Assembly: GCA_018970965.1 (NCBI GenBank)
Contig: JAGWVG010000023.1
Span: 1 to 11,920, forward strand
Direction: 5' to 3'
Source of the DNA: Alphaproteobacteria bacterium
GTDB taxonomy: Bacteria; Pseudomonadota; Alphaproteobacteria; Sphingomonadales; Sphingomonadaceae
Length of the DNA stretch: 11,920 bases
In this document: positions 1-6,871 of the stretch, in pieces
Layout of the letters: every line of letters starts with the position of its first letter
How positions within the stretch are numbered: the first letter of the stretch is position 1
Translations under genes and position numbers: made by a program
The notes under the pieces: generated by a model
Databases searched by the model: none
What the model saw: only the letters and a program-made list of their open reading frames with translations
Told to the model about the DNA's origin: nothing

Positions 1-1545
1 AGGCCGGACACTCTGCCGCTCAAACGGATCATCCGCCGAACCTTCAGACACCGGAAATTGCCCTTTATCCTGAATATAATGCCGAAATGCGAAAACGGGG
101 ATAATCACCAAAACAGCAAGCAAGCCATTTCTAAGGGTGCCTTGCCCCCACACATCCGCACCAACCCCCATCCACAGCATATTTACAAAGCCAAATAGGC
201 TGCCCGCGGCCAACAGCCCGTTGGGACAGCGAAAGGGCCGGTTCCAGTGCTTACGGTCAATCCGATGGATCCAGCCTGATTGGAGATTTAGAAAATTGAA
301 AACAAAATAGCAGACATTGGAAATCATCAGCACCGCGAAGTAATCGGAAGCCAGTAATAAGACGAGATTGAATGCCAAATCCGTCCACATTGCGGCGGTT
401 GGCGCGCCGTGGCGATTGACCCGGGAGAGATAGCGCGGCAGCCAGCCATCCATTGATGCCTGATATAATGTGCGGGACGACCCCAACATTGACGTCATGA
501 CAATCAACAGCAGCGCCAGCACCAGCATGACAATCAGCATATTGCCGACCACTGCTCCGCCGCCGACAATTTTTGCCAAGGCCTGCGCCACGCCCGACCC
601 ATCATAAATTGCTGGATCCAGCATCCCTTGCAAACCAAGCGATGCCTGAAATGCCAAGGGCACCAAGGTGAAAATTGCCAAACATAACAACCCAGCCGCA
701 AAGATAGCGCGTGCCGTATCCTTTGCGGGATCGCGAAATTCGCGCGTGTAGCAAACGGCCGTTTCAAAGCCATAGGTCGACCAGCCTGCGCCAAACATCG
801 CACCCGCCAAAAGTGTCAGGCCCGCGCCATTCCAACTGCCAAATCCGATCTGCCCTGCCGCATCGCGCACCATTGGCAACAGAGGAAACAGATGATCGCG
901 CGGCAAATCTCCCGTCAGCAAGGGAACAAGGCCAACCAACAAGAGCGGCAGCATACAGGCAAAGCCCAAAATCTTTTGAAAATTGGCTGCCCGCGCCACG
1001 CCATGATGCTGGAGCGCAAAGGTCAGCAACAAAAACCCTGTGGCGATGAGCGAAACAAGGTTGATACGTAAATGAAGCCCCGGGCGCACCATATCGAGCG
1101 GCAATAAATCCAGCTGCCATAAACGAATTGCGGCGTCGGGGGGAAAAAGGCTGGCCATGACATAGCCCGCGGCAAGGCTGGTCCCCAGCGCCAATACGGG
1201 CGACCACGCAAGCCAATTACACCAAACAGAAATCGGCGCGATGAACTTGCCATAGGGCAGCCATCCGGCCGCCCCATAGACCGAGGCCCCGCCAGATTTA
1301 TTGGGATAAAGCCCTGCAATTTCGGCATAAACAAAGGACTGGACAAACCCCATCAGGATCGACGCAATCCAGATCAGCCAGCTTGGTTGGCCGATCATTG
1401 TGGCGATACCGCCCATCGTCAACAGCACACCCGCAGGAACACCGCTGGAGGCCCAAAACGCATCTTTCCAATCGAGCTGGCGGCGCAATTGCTGCTGCGC
1501 CGCGGCTGCGTCCGATGCCATTTTTAAATTCGCCTGACTTGGCAC
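1..1545 (-). CDS. APC-family amino acid/amine permease, C-terminus cut by the window edge
   Basis: An open minus-strand frame runs from the start codon to base 1 without a stop (at least 515 codons), so the 3' end is missing. It encodes a hydrophobic inner-membrane protein with about 12 predicted membrane segments. Family marks of the amino acid-polyamine-organocation (APC) superfamily are visible: YAEIAGLYPNKSGGASVYG near residues 73-91 (the P-x-x-GG turn of APC carriers), YGFETAVCYTREFRDPAKD near 258-276, and SSRTLYQASMDGWLP near 356-370. I chose GTG at 1543-1545 because AGGA lies 7 bases upstream and an in-frame TAG lies just behind it. The ATG at 1519-1521, which would remove 8 residues, has only a weak ribosome site. 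The hydrophilic tail near base 1 suggests the natural end is close. The gene is divergent from the BetI-BetB fusion, the place held by betT in classical bet loci, so choline or another amine is a possible cargo. That is inference; the family alone does not give the substrate. Confidence 0.88.
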   Translation of the reverse strand, partial: MPSQANLKMASDAAAAQQQLRRQLDWKDAFWASSGVPAGVLLTMGGIATMIGQPSWLIWIASILMGFVQSFVYAEIAGLYPNKSGGASVYGAAGWLPYGKFIAPISVWCNWLAWSPVLALGTSLAAGYVMASLFPPDAAIRLWQLDLLPLDMVRPGLHLRINLVSLIATGFLLLTFALQHHGVARAANFQKILGFACMLPLLLVGLVPLLTGDLPRDHLFPLLPMVRDAAGQIGFGSWNGAGLTLLAGAMFGAGWSTYGFETAVCYTREFRDPAKDTARAIFAAGLLCLAIFTLVPLAFQASLGLQGMLDPAIYDGSGVAQALAKIVGGGAVVGNMLIVMLVLALLLIVMTSMLGSSRTLYQASMDGWLPRYLSRVNRHGAPTAAMWTDLAFNLVLLLASDYFAVLMISNVCYFVFNFLNLQSGWIHRIDRKHWNRPFRCPNGLLAAGSLFGFVNMLWMGVGADVWGQGTLRNGLLAVLVIIPVFAFRHYIQDKGQFPVSEGSADDPFERQSVRP

Positions 1546-1713
1546 CCCATCATCCTAAAAATCTTCGGCAGCCCCGCCGCTGCACATGCCCATTCTTTAA
1601 ATTGGAAGATGCGAGATATTGAACGAGTGTGCAAGATGGCGCCTCAATGGCCCATCAGGATGTCAAAAAATGGCACAAGGACGATCCATCTCATCTGGAA
1701 TTTGGCTGATCTT

Positions 1714-1722
1714 TATGATAAT
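1714..1722 (+). promoter_or_regulatory. Candidate -10 of the betI-betB fusion promoter
   Basis: TATGATAAT gives two overlapping -10-like hexamers (TATGAT and GATAAT) about 35-43 bases before the start codon of the fusion gene. No good TTGACA-like -35 stands at the right distance; TTGGCT at 1702-1707 is too close. Transcription would begin near 1729, inside the inverted repeat at 1722-1737. The call rests on sequence resemblance only. Confidence 0.35.
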
Positions 1723-1737
1723 TGAATAAGCGTTCAA
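1722..1737. promoter_or_regulatory. Candidate BetI-type operator (TTGAA-N6-TTCAA)
   Basis: The arms TTGAA and TTCAA are perfect inverted copies around a 6-base spacer, and the right arm extends to CGTTCAA. As I recall, known BetI operators carry a TTGAACGTTCAA-like core with a 2-base spacer. The half-sites here match but the spacing is wider. The site overlaps the expected transcription start of the gene whose own N-terminus is a BetI repressor, which fits autorepression. A second half-site at 1619-1625 could serve the divergent permease. Confidence 0.4.
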
Positions 1738-1756
1738 CAAATAAGAGGGGCTTTGG

Positions 1757-3775
1757 ATGCGACGTCGCGAACCCGAAGATCGGCGAGATCAATTGCTGCA
1801 TGCGGCACTCGCCACAGTGGCAGACACTGGTGTCGAGGCCTTCACCCTTGCCGAAGTCGCGCGCCGTGCAGATGTCTCGCCCGCCCTGGTCGTCCATTAT
1901 TTTGGGGATCGCAACACGCTGATTGAGAACGTATTTCGCTTGCTTGTTGAGCGCGTAACGACCCGGCCTATTCAAGCAGTTGCTGAAGGCAGCTTACATG
2001 AAGAGCGCTTGCGCGCCTTCATTCTGGCGCACCTCAACCCTGGCGAACTGACGTCCGAGGCATCGCGAGCATGGCTTTCATTTTGGGGGCTCGCACTGCA
2101 CGTGCCCGCTCTCGCCCGCCTTCAGCGCGTGCATCAAGAGCGGATGATTTCCAATCTGAAGCATGAATTGCGCAACCTCGTTCATTCGGAAGACGTTAAC
2201 CGCATTGCTGAGACAATTGCGGCGCTTATCGACGGCTTCTGGCTGCGCTCAGCGCTTTCAAGCGCGTGGAAATCTGAGACACAAATTCCCGTGGATTGGA
2301 TTTTGGACATTATTGAGCATGATATTGCGCGCGCACGCCTGCCCCATGCCGGCAAGGCCCCTGTCCGCGAAAAGAGCTTCGAGACGATTAACCCCGCAAC
2401 GGGCGAGACTTTGGCAACCATTCGCATCGATGGCCAAGCTGAAATCGATAAAGCCGTAGCCAAGGCGGCTGCCGCGCAACGTGATTGGGCGCGCGCCACA
2501 GGCGTTGAACGCGGCCGCATCCTCAGCCGTGCCGCACAGCTGCTTGTGGAACAAAATGAGCAATTGGCTCGGCTTGAAACACAAGACACGGGCAAGCCAC
2601 TTCAGGAAACCATATCCGTCGATATTTTGTCCGGCGCAGACTGCATCGATTATTTTGCGGGCCTTGCGCGAACCATAGCCGGCGAACATCATGACCTTGG
2701 TCCAGCCGCTTTTGGCTACACCCGGCGTGAGCCCTTGGGCGTTGTCGCCGGGATTGGCGCTTGGAATTACCCCATTCAAATTGCCTGCTGGAAAAGCGCC
2801 CCTGCTTTGGCATGTGGCAATGCGATGCTCTTCAAACCGGCTGAACTGACGCCCCTTACAGCCATTGAGCTGGAACGCATCTATCGCGAGGCGGGTTTGC
2901 CGGAAGGGCTGTTCCAAGTCGTTCAAGGGAAAGCGGAAACCGGCCAAATGCTCAGCCGCCACCCCGGTATCGCCAAAGTCTCGCTGACAGGCGAAGTCGG
3001 CACGGGCAAAAAAGTGATGGCGGATGCCGCAGCCACGCTGAAGCTCGTCACGCTGGAGCTTGGCGGAAAATCTGCCTTAATTGTGTTTGAAGATGCCAAT
3101 CTGGATGAGGCCGTCTCAGGCGCATTGCTCGCCAACTTCTATTCTGCTGGCGAGGTGTGCACCAATGGCACGCGCGTCTTTGTGCATCGTTCCATTCGCG
3201 AGGCGTTTCTCGCCAAGCTCAAAGCGCGGACGGAGGCCATGATTATTGGCGACCCGCTCGATCCAAATACGCAAATGGGCGCACTCATCTCGCAAGAGCA
3301 TATGGATCGCGTTTTGCATTATATCGAGTTGGGCAAACAACAGGGGGCAACGCTGCTGACGGGCGGGCGGCGTGCCATGCAGGGCGCACTTGCCCAAGGC
3401 GCTTTTGTGATGCCCACAATCTTCACTGATTGCACCGATGATATGGCGATTGTCCGGGAAGAGATTTTTGGGCCGGTCATGTCCGTCCTGGCATTTGACA
3501 GCGAAGAGGAGGTCGTACGTCGGTCCAATGCGACGGATTTGGGCCTGGCAGCAGGGGTCTTCACGCAAGATTTGACCCGCGCGCACCGCGTGATTGCCGC
3601 TCTGGAAGCTGGCACATGCTGGATCAACACCTATAACATCACGCCAATTGAGCTGCCCTTTGGCGGCAACAAACAATCGGGCCTTGGCCGCGAAAATGGC
3701 AAGGCGGCCATCGAGTATTTCACTCAATTGAAAAGCGTTTACGTCGCAATGGAACCAATTGACGCGCCTTATTAA
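1757..3775 (+). CDS. Fused BetI-like TetR repressor / BetB-like betaine aldehyde dehydrogenase
   Basis: One 672-codon frame carries two complete-looking activities. Residues 1-195 match BetI end to end: a TetR helix-turn-helix near 28-50 (LAEVARRADVSPALVVHYF), then the ligand-binding part with SRAWLSFWGLALHVPALARL (103-122) and AALIDGFWLRSALS (155-168). Residues about 207-672 match BetB: FETINPATGE (208-217), GIGAWNYPIQ with Asn337 (332-341), FKPAE with Lys360, LELGGK with general base Glu434, the VCTNGTRVF motif with nucleophile Cys468, EEIFGP (568-573) and FGGNKQSGLGREN (635-647). BetB oxidises betaine aldehyde to glycine betaine with NAD(P)+; BetI represses bet genes until choline or its aldehyde is present. 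The linker is only about ten residues, and BetB's usual first 20 or so residues are absent. I see no in-frame start suited to separate BetB translation at the junction. The start ATG has AGAGGGG at 1744-1750. Domain identity is firm; combined sensor-enzyme behaviour is inference. Confidence 0.92.
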   Translation: MRRREPEDRRDQLLHAALATVADTGVEAFTLAEVARRADVSPALVVHYFGDRNTLIENVFRLLVERVTTRPIQAVAEGSLHEERLRAFILAHLNPGELTSEASRAWLSFWGLALHVPALARLQRVHQERMISNLKHELRNLVHSEDVNRIAETIAALIDGFWLRSALSSAWKSETQIPVDWILDIIEHDIARARLPHAGKAPVREKSFETINPATGETLATIRIDGQAEIDKAVAKAAAAQRDWARATGVERGRILSRAAQLLVEQNEQLARLETQDTGKPLQETISVDILSGADCIDYFAGLARTIAGEHHDLGPAAFGYTRREPLGVVAGIGAWNYPIQIACWKSAPALACGNAMLFKPAELTPLTAIELERIYREAGLPEGLFQVVQGKAETGQMLSRHPGIAKVSLTGEVGTGKKVMADAAATLKLVTLELGGKSALIVFEDANLDEAVSGALLANFYSAGEVCTNGTRVFVHRSIREAFLAKLKARTEAMIIGDPLDPNTQMGALISQEHMDRVLHYIELGKQQGATLLTGGRRAMQGALAQGAFVMPTIFTDCTDDMAIVREEIFGPVMSVLAFDSEEEVVRRSNATDLGLAAGVFTQDLTRAHRVIAALEAGTCWINTYNITPIELPFGGNKQSGLGRENGKAAIEYFTQLKSVYVAMEPIDAPY

Positions 3776-3824
3776 ACACTGCGCGTTTGCAATTGCGACC
3801 GCCATCAGCAACGATAGGTGCAAG

Positions 3825-3862
3825 CAGGCCTGGCTTGAACATGGCAAGGGCGACAGGCCTGG
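3825..3862. repeat. Two copies of CAGGCCTGG in the gap before the POT gene
   Basis: The 9-mer CAGGCCTGG, which contains the 8-bp palindrome CAGGCCTG, occurs at 3825-3833 and 3854-3862, 29 bases apart. The first copy lies inside a larger imperfect inverted repeat, CAAGCAGG/CCTGGCTTG (3822-3838), with one bulged base. The pair sits between the fusion gene stop and the POT start and could be a protein-binding site or chance. Confidence 0.3.
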
Positions 3863-3879
3863 ATATTAGAGGGGACGAT

Positions 3880-5247
3880 ATGGACCGCGCTGAGCAGACT
3901 TCGGGAAAATGGGGCGGCCATCCTAAGGGTCTTTATTATCTCGCTTTCACTGAAACTTGGGAGCGATTTTCATTTTATGGCATGTCAGCCCTGCTGACAT
4001 TGTACATGGTCAAAGACCTGCTTCCCCTGCACGCGGCCGAAGTATTTGGGCTTACGACGCTGAGAAGCCTGATCGATCTTCGTGGTGGCATGACCGACAT
4101 TGGCTTTGCTGCCATTGTTTATGGCTGGTATGCAGGGCTCGTCTATTTCACACCGCTTTTAGGCGGATGGGTTGCCGATCGGCTCTTAGGCGCCAAGCGC
4201 ACGGTTCTAATTGGTGTGCTGCTGATGAGTGCTGGGCATTTGGCAATGTCCTTTTATTCGACATTTCTGCTCGCCCTGTTTTTGCTTATCCTTGGCTCAG
4301 GGTTTTTAAAGGGCAATATTTCAGCCCAAGTCGGCACGCTTTACCCGCGCGCCGATGAATCCATGCGGTCGCGTGGCTACGCCATTTTTTCAACGGGGAT
4401 CAACATTGGCGCGGCCAGCGGCCCCATTGTTACGGGTTTGATTGCCGCAATTTATGGCTGGCATACAGGTTTTGCCGTTGCGGCGGTCCTAATGATGCTC
4501 GCGCTCGTCACATATCTCGTCGGTCAACGCCACTTGCCCGATAATCTCCCAGTCCAGCGCGAACGCGAAAAGGCGCCGGCTTTGACAAGCGCGGAACGCA
4601 AACGCGTCGCCACGCTGCTGCTGGTCATTGCCCTCACAATTCCCGCAGAAATCACCTATCCTATGGTATGGAGCATCGGTATTTTGTGGGTCGACCAATA
4701 TGTCAATCTCACCACGCCGCTGGGCGTTATTCCATCCAGCTGGTTTGCCTCGATGGATTCCATCGGCTCGATCATTTCCGCGCCGATTTTGATGCTGCTG
4801 TGGAGCTGGCAAGCCAAACGAAATCAAGAACCGGCAAGCGTGACCAAACAAGGCATTGGAACGGCAATTGTGGCCTTTGCGGCTTTAATTTTTGCCTATG
4901 GCAATTGGGGTCAAAGCGCGGCGAACAGCGTGTCTGCGGGCTGGGCCATTGCAGGCTGGCTCGTCATGGGGTTGGGCTGGATGTATTATTGGCCCACGAC
5001 ACTTGCCATTGTCAGCAAAGCTGCCCCGCCGCGTGTGGCCTCCACATTGATGGGCGTTGCCTTTCTGTCTCCCTTTGTTGCGCATGTGATGGCCGGATGG
5101 GTCGGCAGCTATTTTGATAAGATGTCGCCATCGACATTTTGGGTGATGGATGCTGCAATTGGCGCTGCTGGCGCGACACTGATCCTGCTATTGCGCAAGC
5201 GCCTACAAAAGGGCCTTGAAACCGGCTTGCCAACCCAACCGGCTTAA
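3880..5247 (+). CDS. POT/PTR-family proton-coupled peptide transporter
   Basis: This encodes a 455-residue inner-membrane carrier of the POT (PTR2) branch of the major facilitator superfamily, which couples proton entry to uptake of di- and tripeptides. The family hallmark ExxERF is present as ETWERFSFYG at residues 25-34, and the second signature is seen as LKGNISAQVGTLYP followed by FSTGINIGAASGPIVTG. About 12-14 hydrophobic segments follow, and the length fits bacterial DtpT-like members. I chose ATG 3880 because AGAGGGG (3868-3874) stands 5 bases before it. Longer in-frame starts at 3787 and 3841 would add a charged, non-family N-terminus and lack a ribosome site. It lies 104 bases after the BetI-BetB fusion on the same strand, with no clear terminator between, so co-transcription is plausible. 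The cargo is uncertain: the KGN in place of the more usual KPN is a small departure from the motif. Confidence 0.9.
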   Translation: MDRAEQTSGKWGGHPKGLYYLAFTETWERFSFYGMSALLTLYMVKDLLPLHAAEVFGLTTLRSLIDLRGGMTDIGFAAIVYGWYAGLVYFTPLLGGWVADRLLGAKRTVLIGVLLMSAGHLAMSFYSTFLLALFLLILGSGFLKGNISAQVGTLYPRADESMRSRGYAIFSTGINIGAASGPIVTGLIAAIYGWHTGFAVAAVLMMLALVTYLVGQRHLPDNLPVQREREKAPALTSAERKRVATLLLVIALTIPAEITYPMVWSIGILWVDQYVNLTTPLGVIPSSWFASMDSIGSIISAPILMLLWSWQAKRNQEPASVTKQGIGTAIVAFAALIFAYGNWGQSAANSVSAGWAIAGWLVMGLGWMYYWPTTLAIVSKAAPPRVASTLMGVAFLSPFVAHVMAGWVGSYFDKMSPSTFWVMDAAIGAAGATLILLLRKRLQKGLETGLPTQPA

Positions 5248-5257
5248 CCGCGTCTTA

Positions 5258-5284
5258 AAGAAAGGCCACTTGCCTTACGCAAGT
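5258..5284 (-). terminator. Weak hairpin between convergent POT and FAD-oxidoreductase genes
   Basis: Only 27 bases separate the two convergent stops. Two short overlapping stems are possible: AAGGC/GCCTT (5262-5266 with 5272-5276) and ACTTGC/GCAAGT (5268-5273 with 5279-5284). Read on the minus strand, the first is followed by TCTTT, like a small intrinsic terminator for the FAD gene. The stems are 5-6 bp and overlap the stop codon, so the call is tentative. Confidence 0.3.
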
Positions 5285-6603
5285 TTAGCCTGGGCGTGGT
5301 GGCTGAGCCCCTCCCCGCCAATGCCGCGCACACCCTGAGCCATCAGCGCCGAGACAATTTGCGCCGCATCAAGCGCCTGTACCGCGGTGCCTGAAGCCAT
5401 CGCCAAAGCGGCGGCCGTGCCAGCCGCCTGGCCCATCGCCATACATTGGGGCATCCCGCGCACTGATGCGAACGCCGCCGGATCAGCACATACCAAACGC
5501 CCGGCAAATAGCAGATTTTCAATCTTTTTTGGCACCAGCGAGCGGAAGGGAATGGTGTAATAATCACCCGCGGCAACAATGGCGTCATGAGTCATATCCG
5601 CACCACCGCGCATCACATCGTCAATTGGGTTGTCGCACGCCACAATCCCATCCAACGGTTTTACCCCGGCAGCGAGATCACGCGCCAGCATCCGGTGCAT
5701 CGCTTCCAATTTGCGCGTTTCGCGCACGCCGACCGTTGGGCCCAGTTCCGCCATGCGCGCCTTTTCAAAGCCGGGGACGCATTCAATGAGAAAATTGGCC
5801 AATTGGTGGCACCGACGGCGCCCCTCCTGCGTTGCCCGCGCGACGTGTTGGGGGTCTGTTCCATCAACGCCGCGAATATGCACCGAGTTGCAAAAGACAG
5901 TGTCGCGATGAAATCCCCGCATCAGATACAGCTTGGCGAGATCGGGATGTAATCGGCCTGCGGCGATCCCAGCTCTGGCCTCGGCTTCAAAATAGGGATC
6001 CCCTTTGGCGAACACAGTCTTCCAGGGCGCATTCAGCATGGAAAAGGACAGGGTCACCCCCATCATATTGCCGCGCCCATCGCCTACAGTGAACGGGACG
6101 CCCGCCTTAGCGGACATATCTCCATCGCCCGAACAATCGATGACCATCGCGGCCTCGATTGTAAACGGGCCCGTTCGGTCGGTGCAGGCGACGCTTTGGA
6201 TGCGGTTTTCCGCCATGACAGGCGATCCAACATAGGTGTTGAGATGCACCTCGACACCCGCATCTTCAAGCATCTGAAACATGGTGAAGACAGCCGCTTC
6301 GTGATCATAAATCACTTCATAACCAAAATTTTCGAGCGTCGAGGCGCGGACCTCGGCCTTGGGCGGCTGCATGGCAGATAGACGGTCCGTCAAAGCACCA
6401 AAGACCCCGCCGATACTGCGCCCTGTTGGATAGCCTCCGCCCCACGGCATGCCAGGGCAGAACGCCATGACGCCGCCAATCTTGCTTGTTCCTTCAACCA
6501 GCCGAACCCGCGCGCCGTGCTGGGCTGCACCCAATGCCGCCCCAAAGCCAGCAGTGCCGCCACCGATAACAAGAACATCTGTCGAGATTCGCCGTTCAAC
6601 CAA
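5275..6603 (-). CDS. FAD-dependent oxidoreductase (FAD_oxidored type)
   Basis: This encodes a 442-residue flavoenzyme. Near its N-terminus is the dinucleotide-binding fold DVLVIGGGTAGFGAAL (9-24), with the acidic ribose-binding residue Glu37 in LVEGTSKIGG. A central VIDCSGDGDMSAKAG and a C-terminal LLFAGRLVCAD ... MAMGQAAGTAAALA (from about residue 364) are typical of the FAD_oxidored group. The substrate cannot be read from the sequence. It is not a GMC enzyme, so it is not a BetA choline dehydrogenase. I chose TTG at 6601-6603 because GAAGGA stands 6 bases upstream and it leaves the usual few residues before the Rossmann strand. Upstream GTG 6657 and ATG 6630 would add up to 18 residues without family similarity. 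There is no signal peptide, so it should be cytoplasmic. It is divergent from the TBDR gene, which could supply its substrate. Confidence 0.85.
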   Translation of the reverse strand: MVERRISTDVLVIGGGTAGFGAALGAAQHGARVRLVEGTSKIGGVMAFCPGMPWGGGYPTGRSIGGVFGALTDRLSAMQPPKAEVRASTLENFGYEVIYDHEAAVFTMFQMLEDAGVEVHLNTYVGSPVMAENRIQSVACTDRTGPFTIEAAMVIDCSGDGDMSAKAGVPFTVGDGRGNMMGVTLSFSMLNAPWKTVFAKGDPYFEAEARAGIAAGRLHPDLAKLYLMRGFHRDTVFCNSVHIRGVDGTDPQHVARATQEGRRRCHQLANFLIECVPGFEKARMAELGPTVGVRETRKLEAMHRMLARDLAAGVKPLDGIVACDNPIDDVMRGGADMTHDAIVAAGDYYTIPFRSLVPKKIENLLFAGRLVCADPAAFASVRGMPQCMAMGQAAGTAAALAMASGTAVQALDAAQIVSALMAQGVRGIGGEGLSHHAQAKLA

Positions 6604-6755
6604 GGCTTTTCCTTCGCAAAAGCTGCCCATCACCAACGGGCAACGGCTGCGTAGCACCCGTCTGATGGCAAACGCTACAGTCAGCTATAAGCGATGCTAA
6701 TTTTGTTAGGTAGAACTTGTGATGCGGTACGTAATTTAATTTACCGAAGCCAAAA

Positions 6756-6767
6756 AATTGTTCAATT
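6756..6767. promoter_or_regulatory. Perfect 12-bp inverted repeat, candidate operator
   Basis: AATTGTTCAATT has arms AATTG and CAATT around two bases. It lies in the divergent region between the FAD oxidoreductase and the TBDR, about 30 bases upstream of the candidate TBDR promoter. On the minus strand it contains ATTGAAC, which resembles the BetI-like half-sites near 1619 and 1731. It is short and AT-rich, so chance is possible. Confidence 0.3.
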
Positions 6768-6797
6768 GTGACTTCTCGGGGGCGAATCCACCGTGTG

Positions 6798-6806
6798 TGT
6801 GATAAT
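6798..6806 (+). promoter_or_regulatory. Candidate extended -10 promoter of the TonB-dependent receptor
   Basis: TGTGATAAT fits an extended -10 (TGN followed by GATAAT). No recognisable -35 stands 16-18 bases upstream, where the DNA is G-rich, as often happens with extended -10 promoters. Transcription would begin near 6813, giving a leader of about 60 bases that holds the hairpin at 6824-6840. Confidence 0.4.
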
Positions 6807-6823
6807 GCCACAATAAGGCGTAT

Positions 6824-6840
6824 CCTGCCGTTTTGGCAGG
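6824..6840 (+). other. Hairpin in the 5' leader of the TonB-dependent receptor
   Basis: CCTGCC and GGCAGG pair perfectly (6 bp, GC-rich) around the loop GTTTT. The hairpin ends about 20 bases before the ribosome site of the receptor gene and has no T-run after it, so it is not a terminator. It could stabilise the mRNA, be part of a leader structure, or be a DNA operator. Confidence 0.4.
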
Positions 6841-6871
6841 CCAATGAAATTGTAAAATGGGGAGAGGACTG

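Larger units (their letters stand above)
1546..1756. promoter_or_regulatory. Divergent intergenic region between APC permease and betI-betB fusion
   Basis: About 210 bases separate two divergent start codons, so both promoters should lie here. Three BetI-like half-sites are visible: TTGAACG at 1619-1625, TTGAA at 1722-1726 and CGTTCAA at 1731-1737. The first and last are exact inverted copies of each other about 105 bases apart. On the minus strand a GC-rich inverted repeat (arms 1568-1572 and 1579-1583) sits inside a weaker pair, ATCTTC/GAAGAT (1561-1566 and 1605-1610), in what would be the permease leader. I find no small gene or RNA here. Confidence 0.6.

Noticed and set aside
711..1049. 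Plus-strand and minus-strand frames of 90-150 codons overlapping the permease
   Set aside because: They lie out of frame within the continuous permease frame, lack ribosome sites and show no family-like sequence.
1661..1666. Perfect TTGACA on the minus strand as a -35 for the permease
   Set aside because: At 17 bases spacing the -10 position reads GGCGCC, which is not promoter-like; probably chance.
2330..2410. BetI and BetB as two separately translated proteins
   Set aside because: No stop lies between the domains in frame, and no in-frame start with a ribosome site occurs near the dehydrogenase start; the first possible TTG lies inside the ATGETLATI strand.
5275..6603. FAD oxidoreductase as the missing choline dehydrogenase BetA
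   Set aside because: Its motifs are of the FAD_oxidored type; GMC signatures and the ~550-residue length of BetA are absent.
6857..6859. ATG start for the TonB-dependent receptor
   Set aside because: It overlaps the best ribosome-binding site in the leader and would place GRGL before a normal signal peptide; TTG 6872 fits better.
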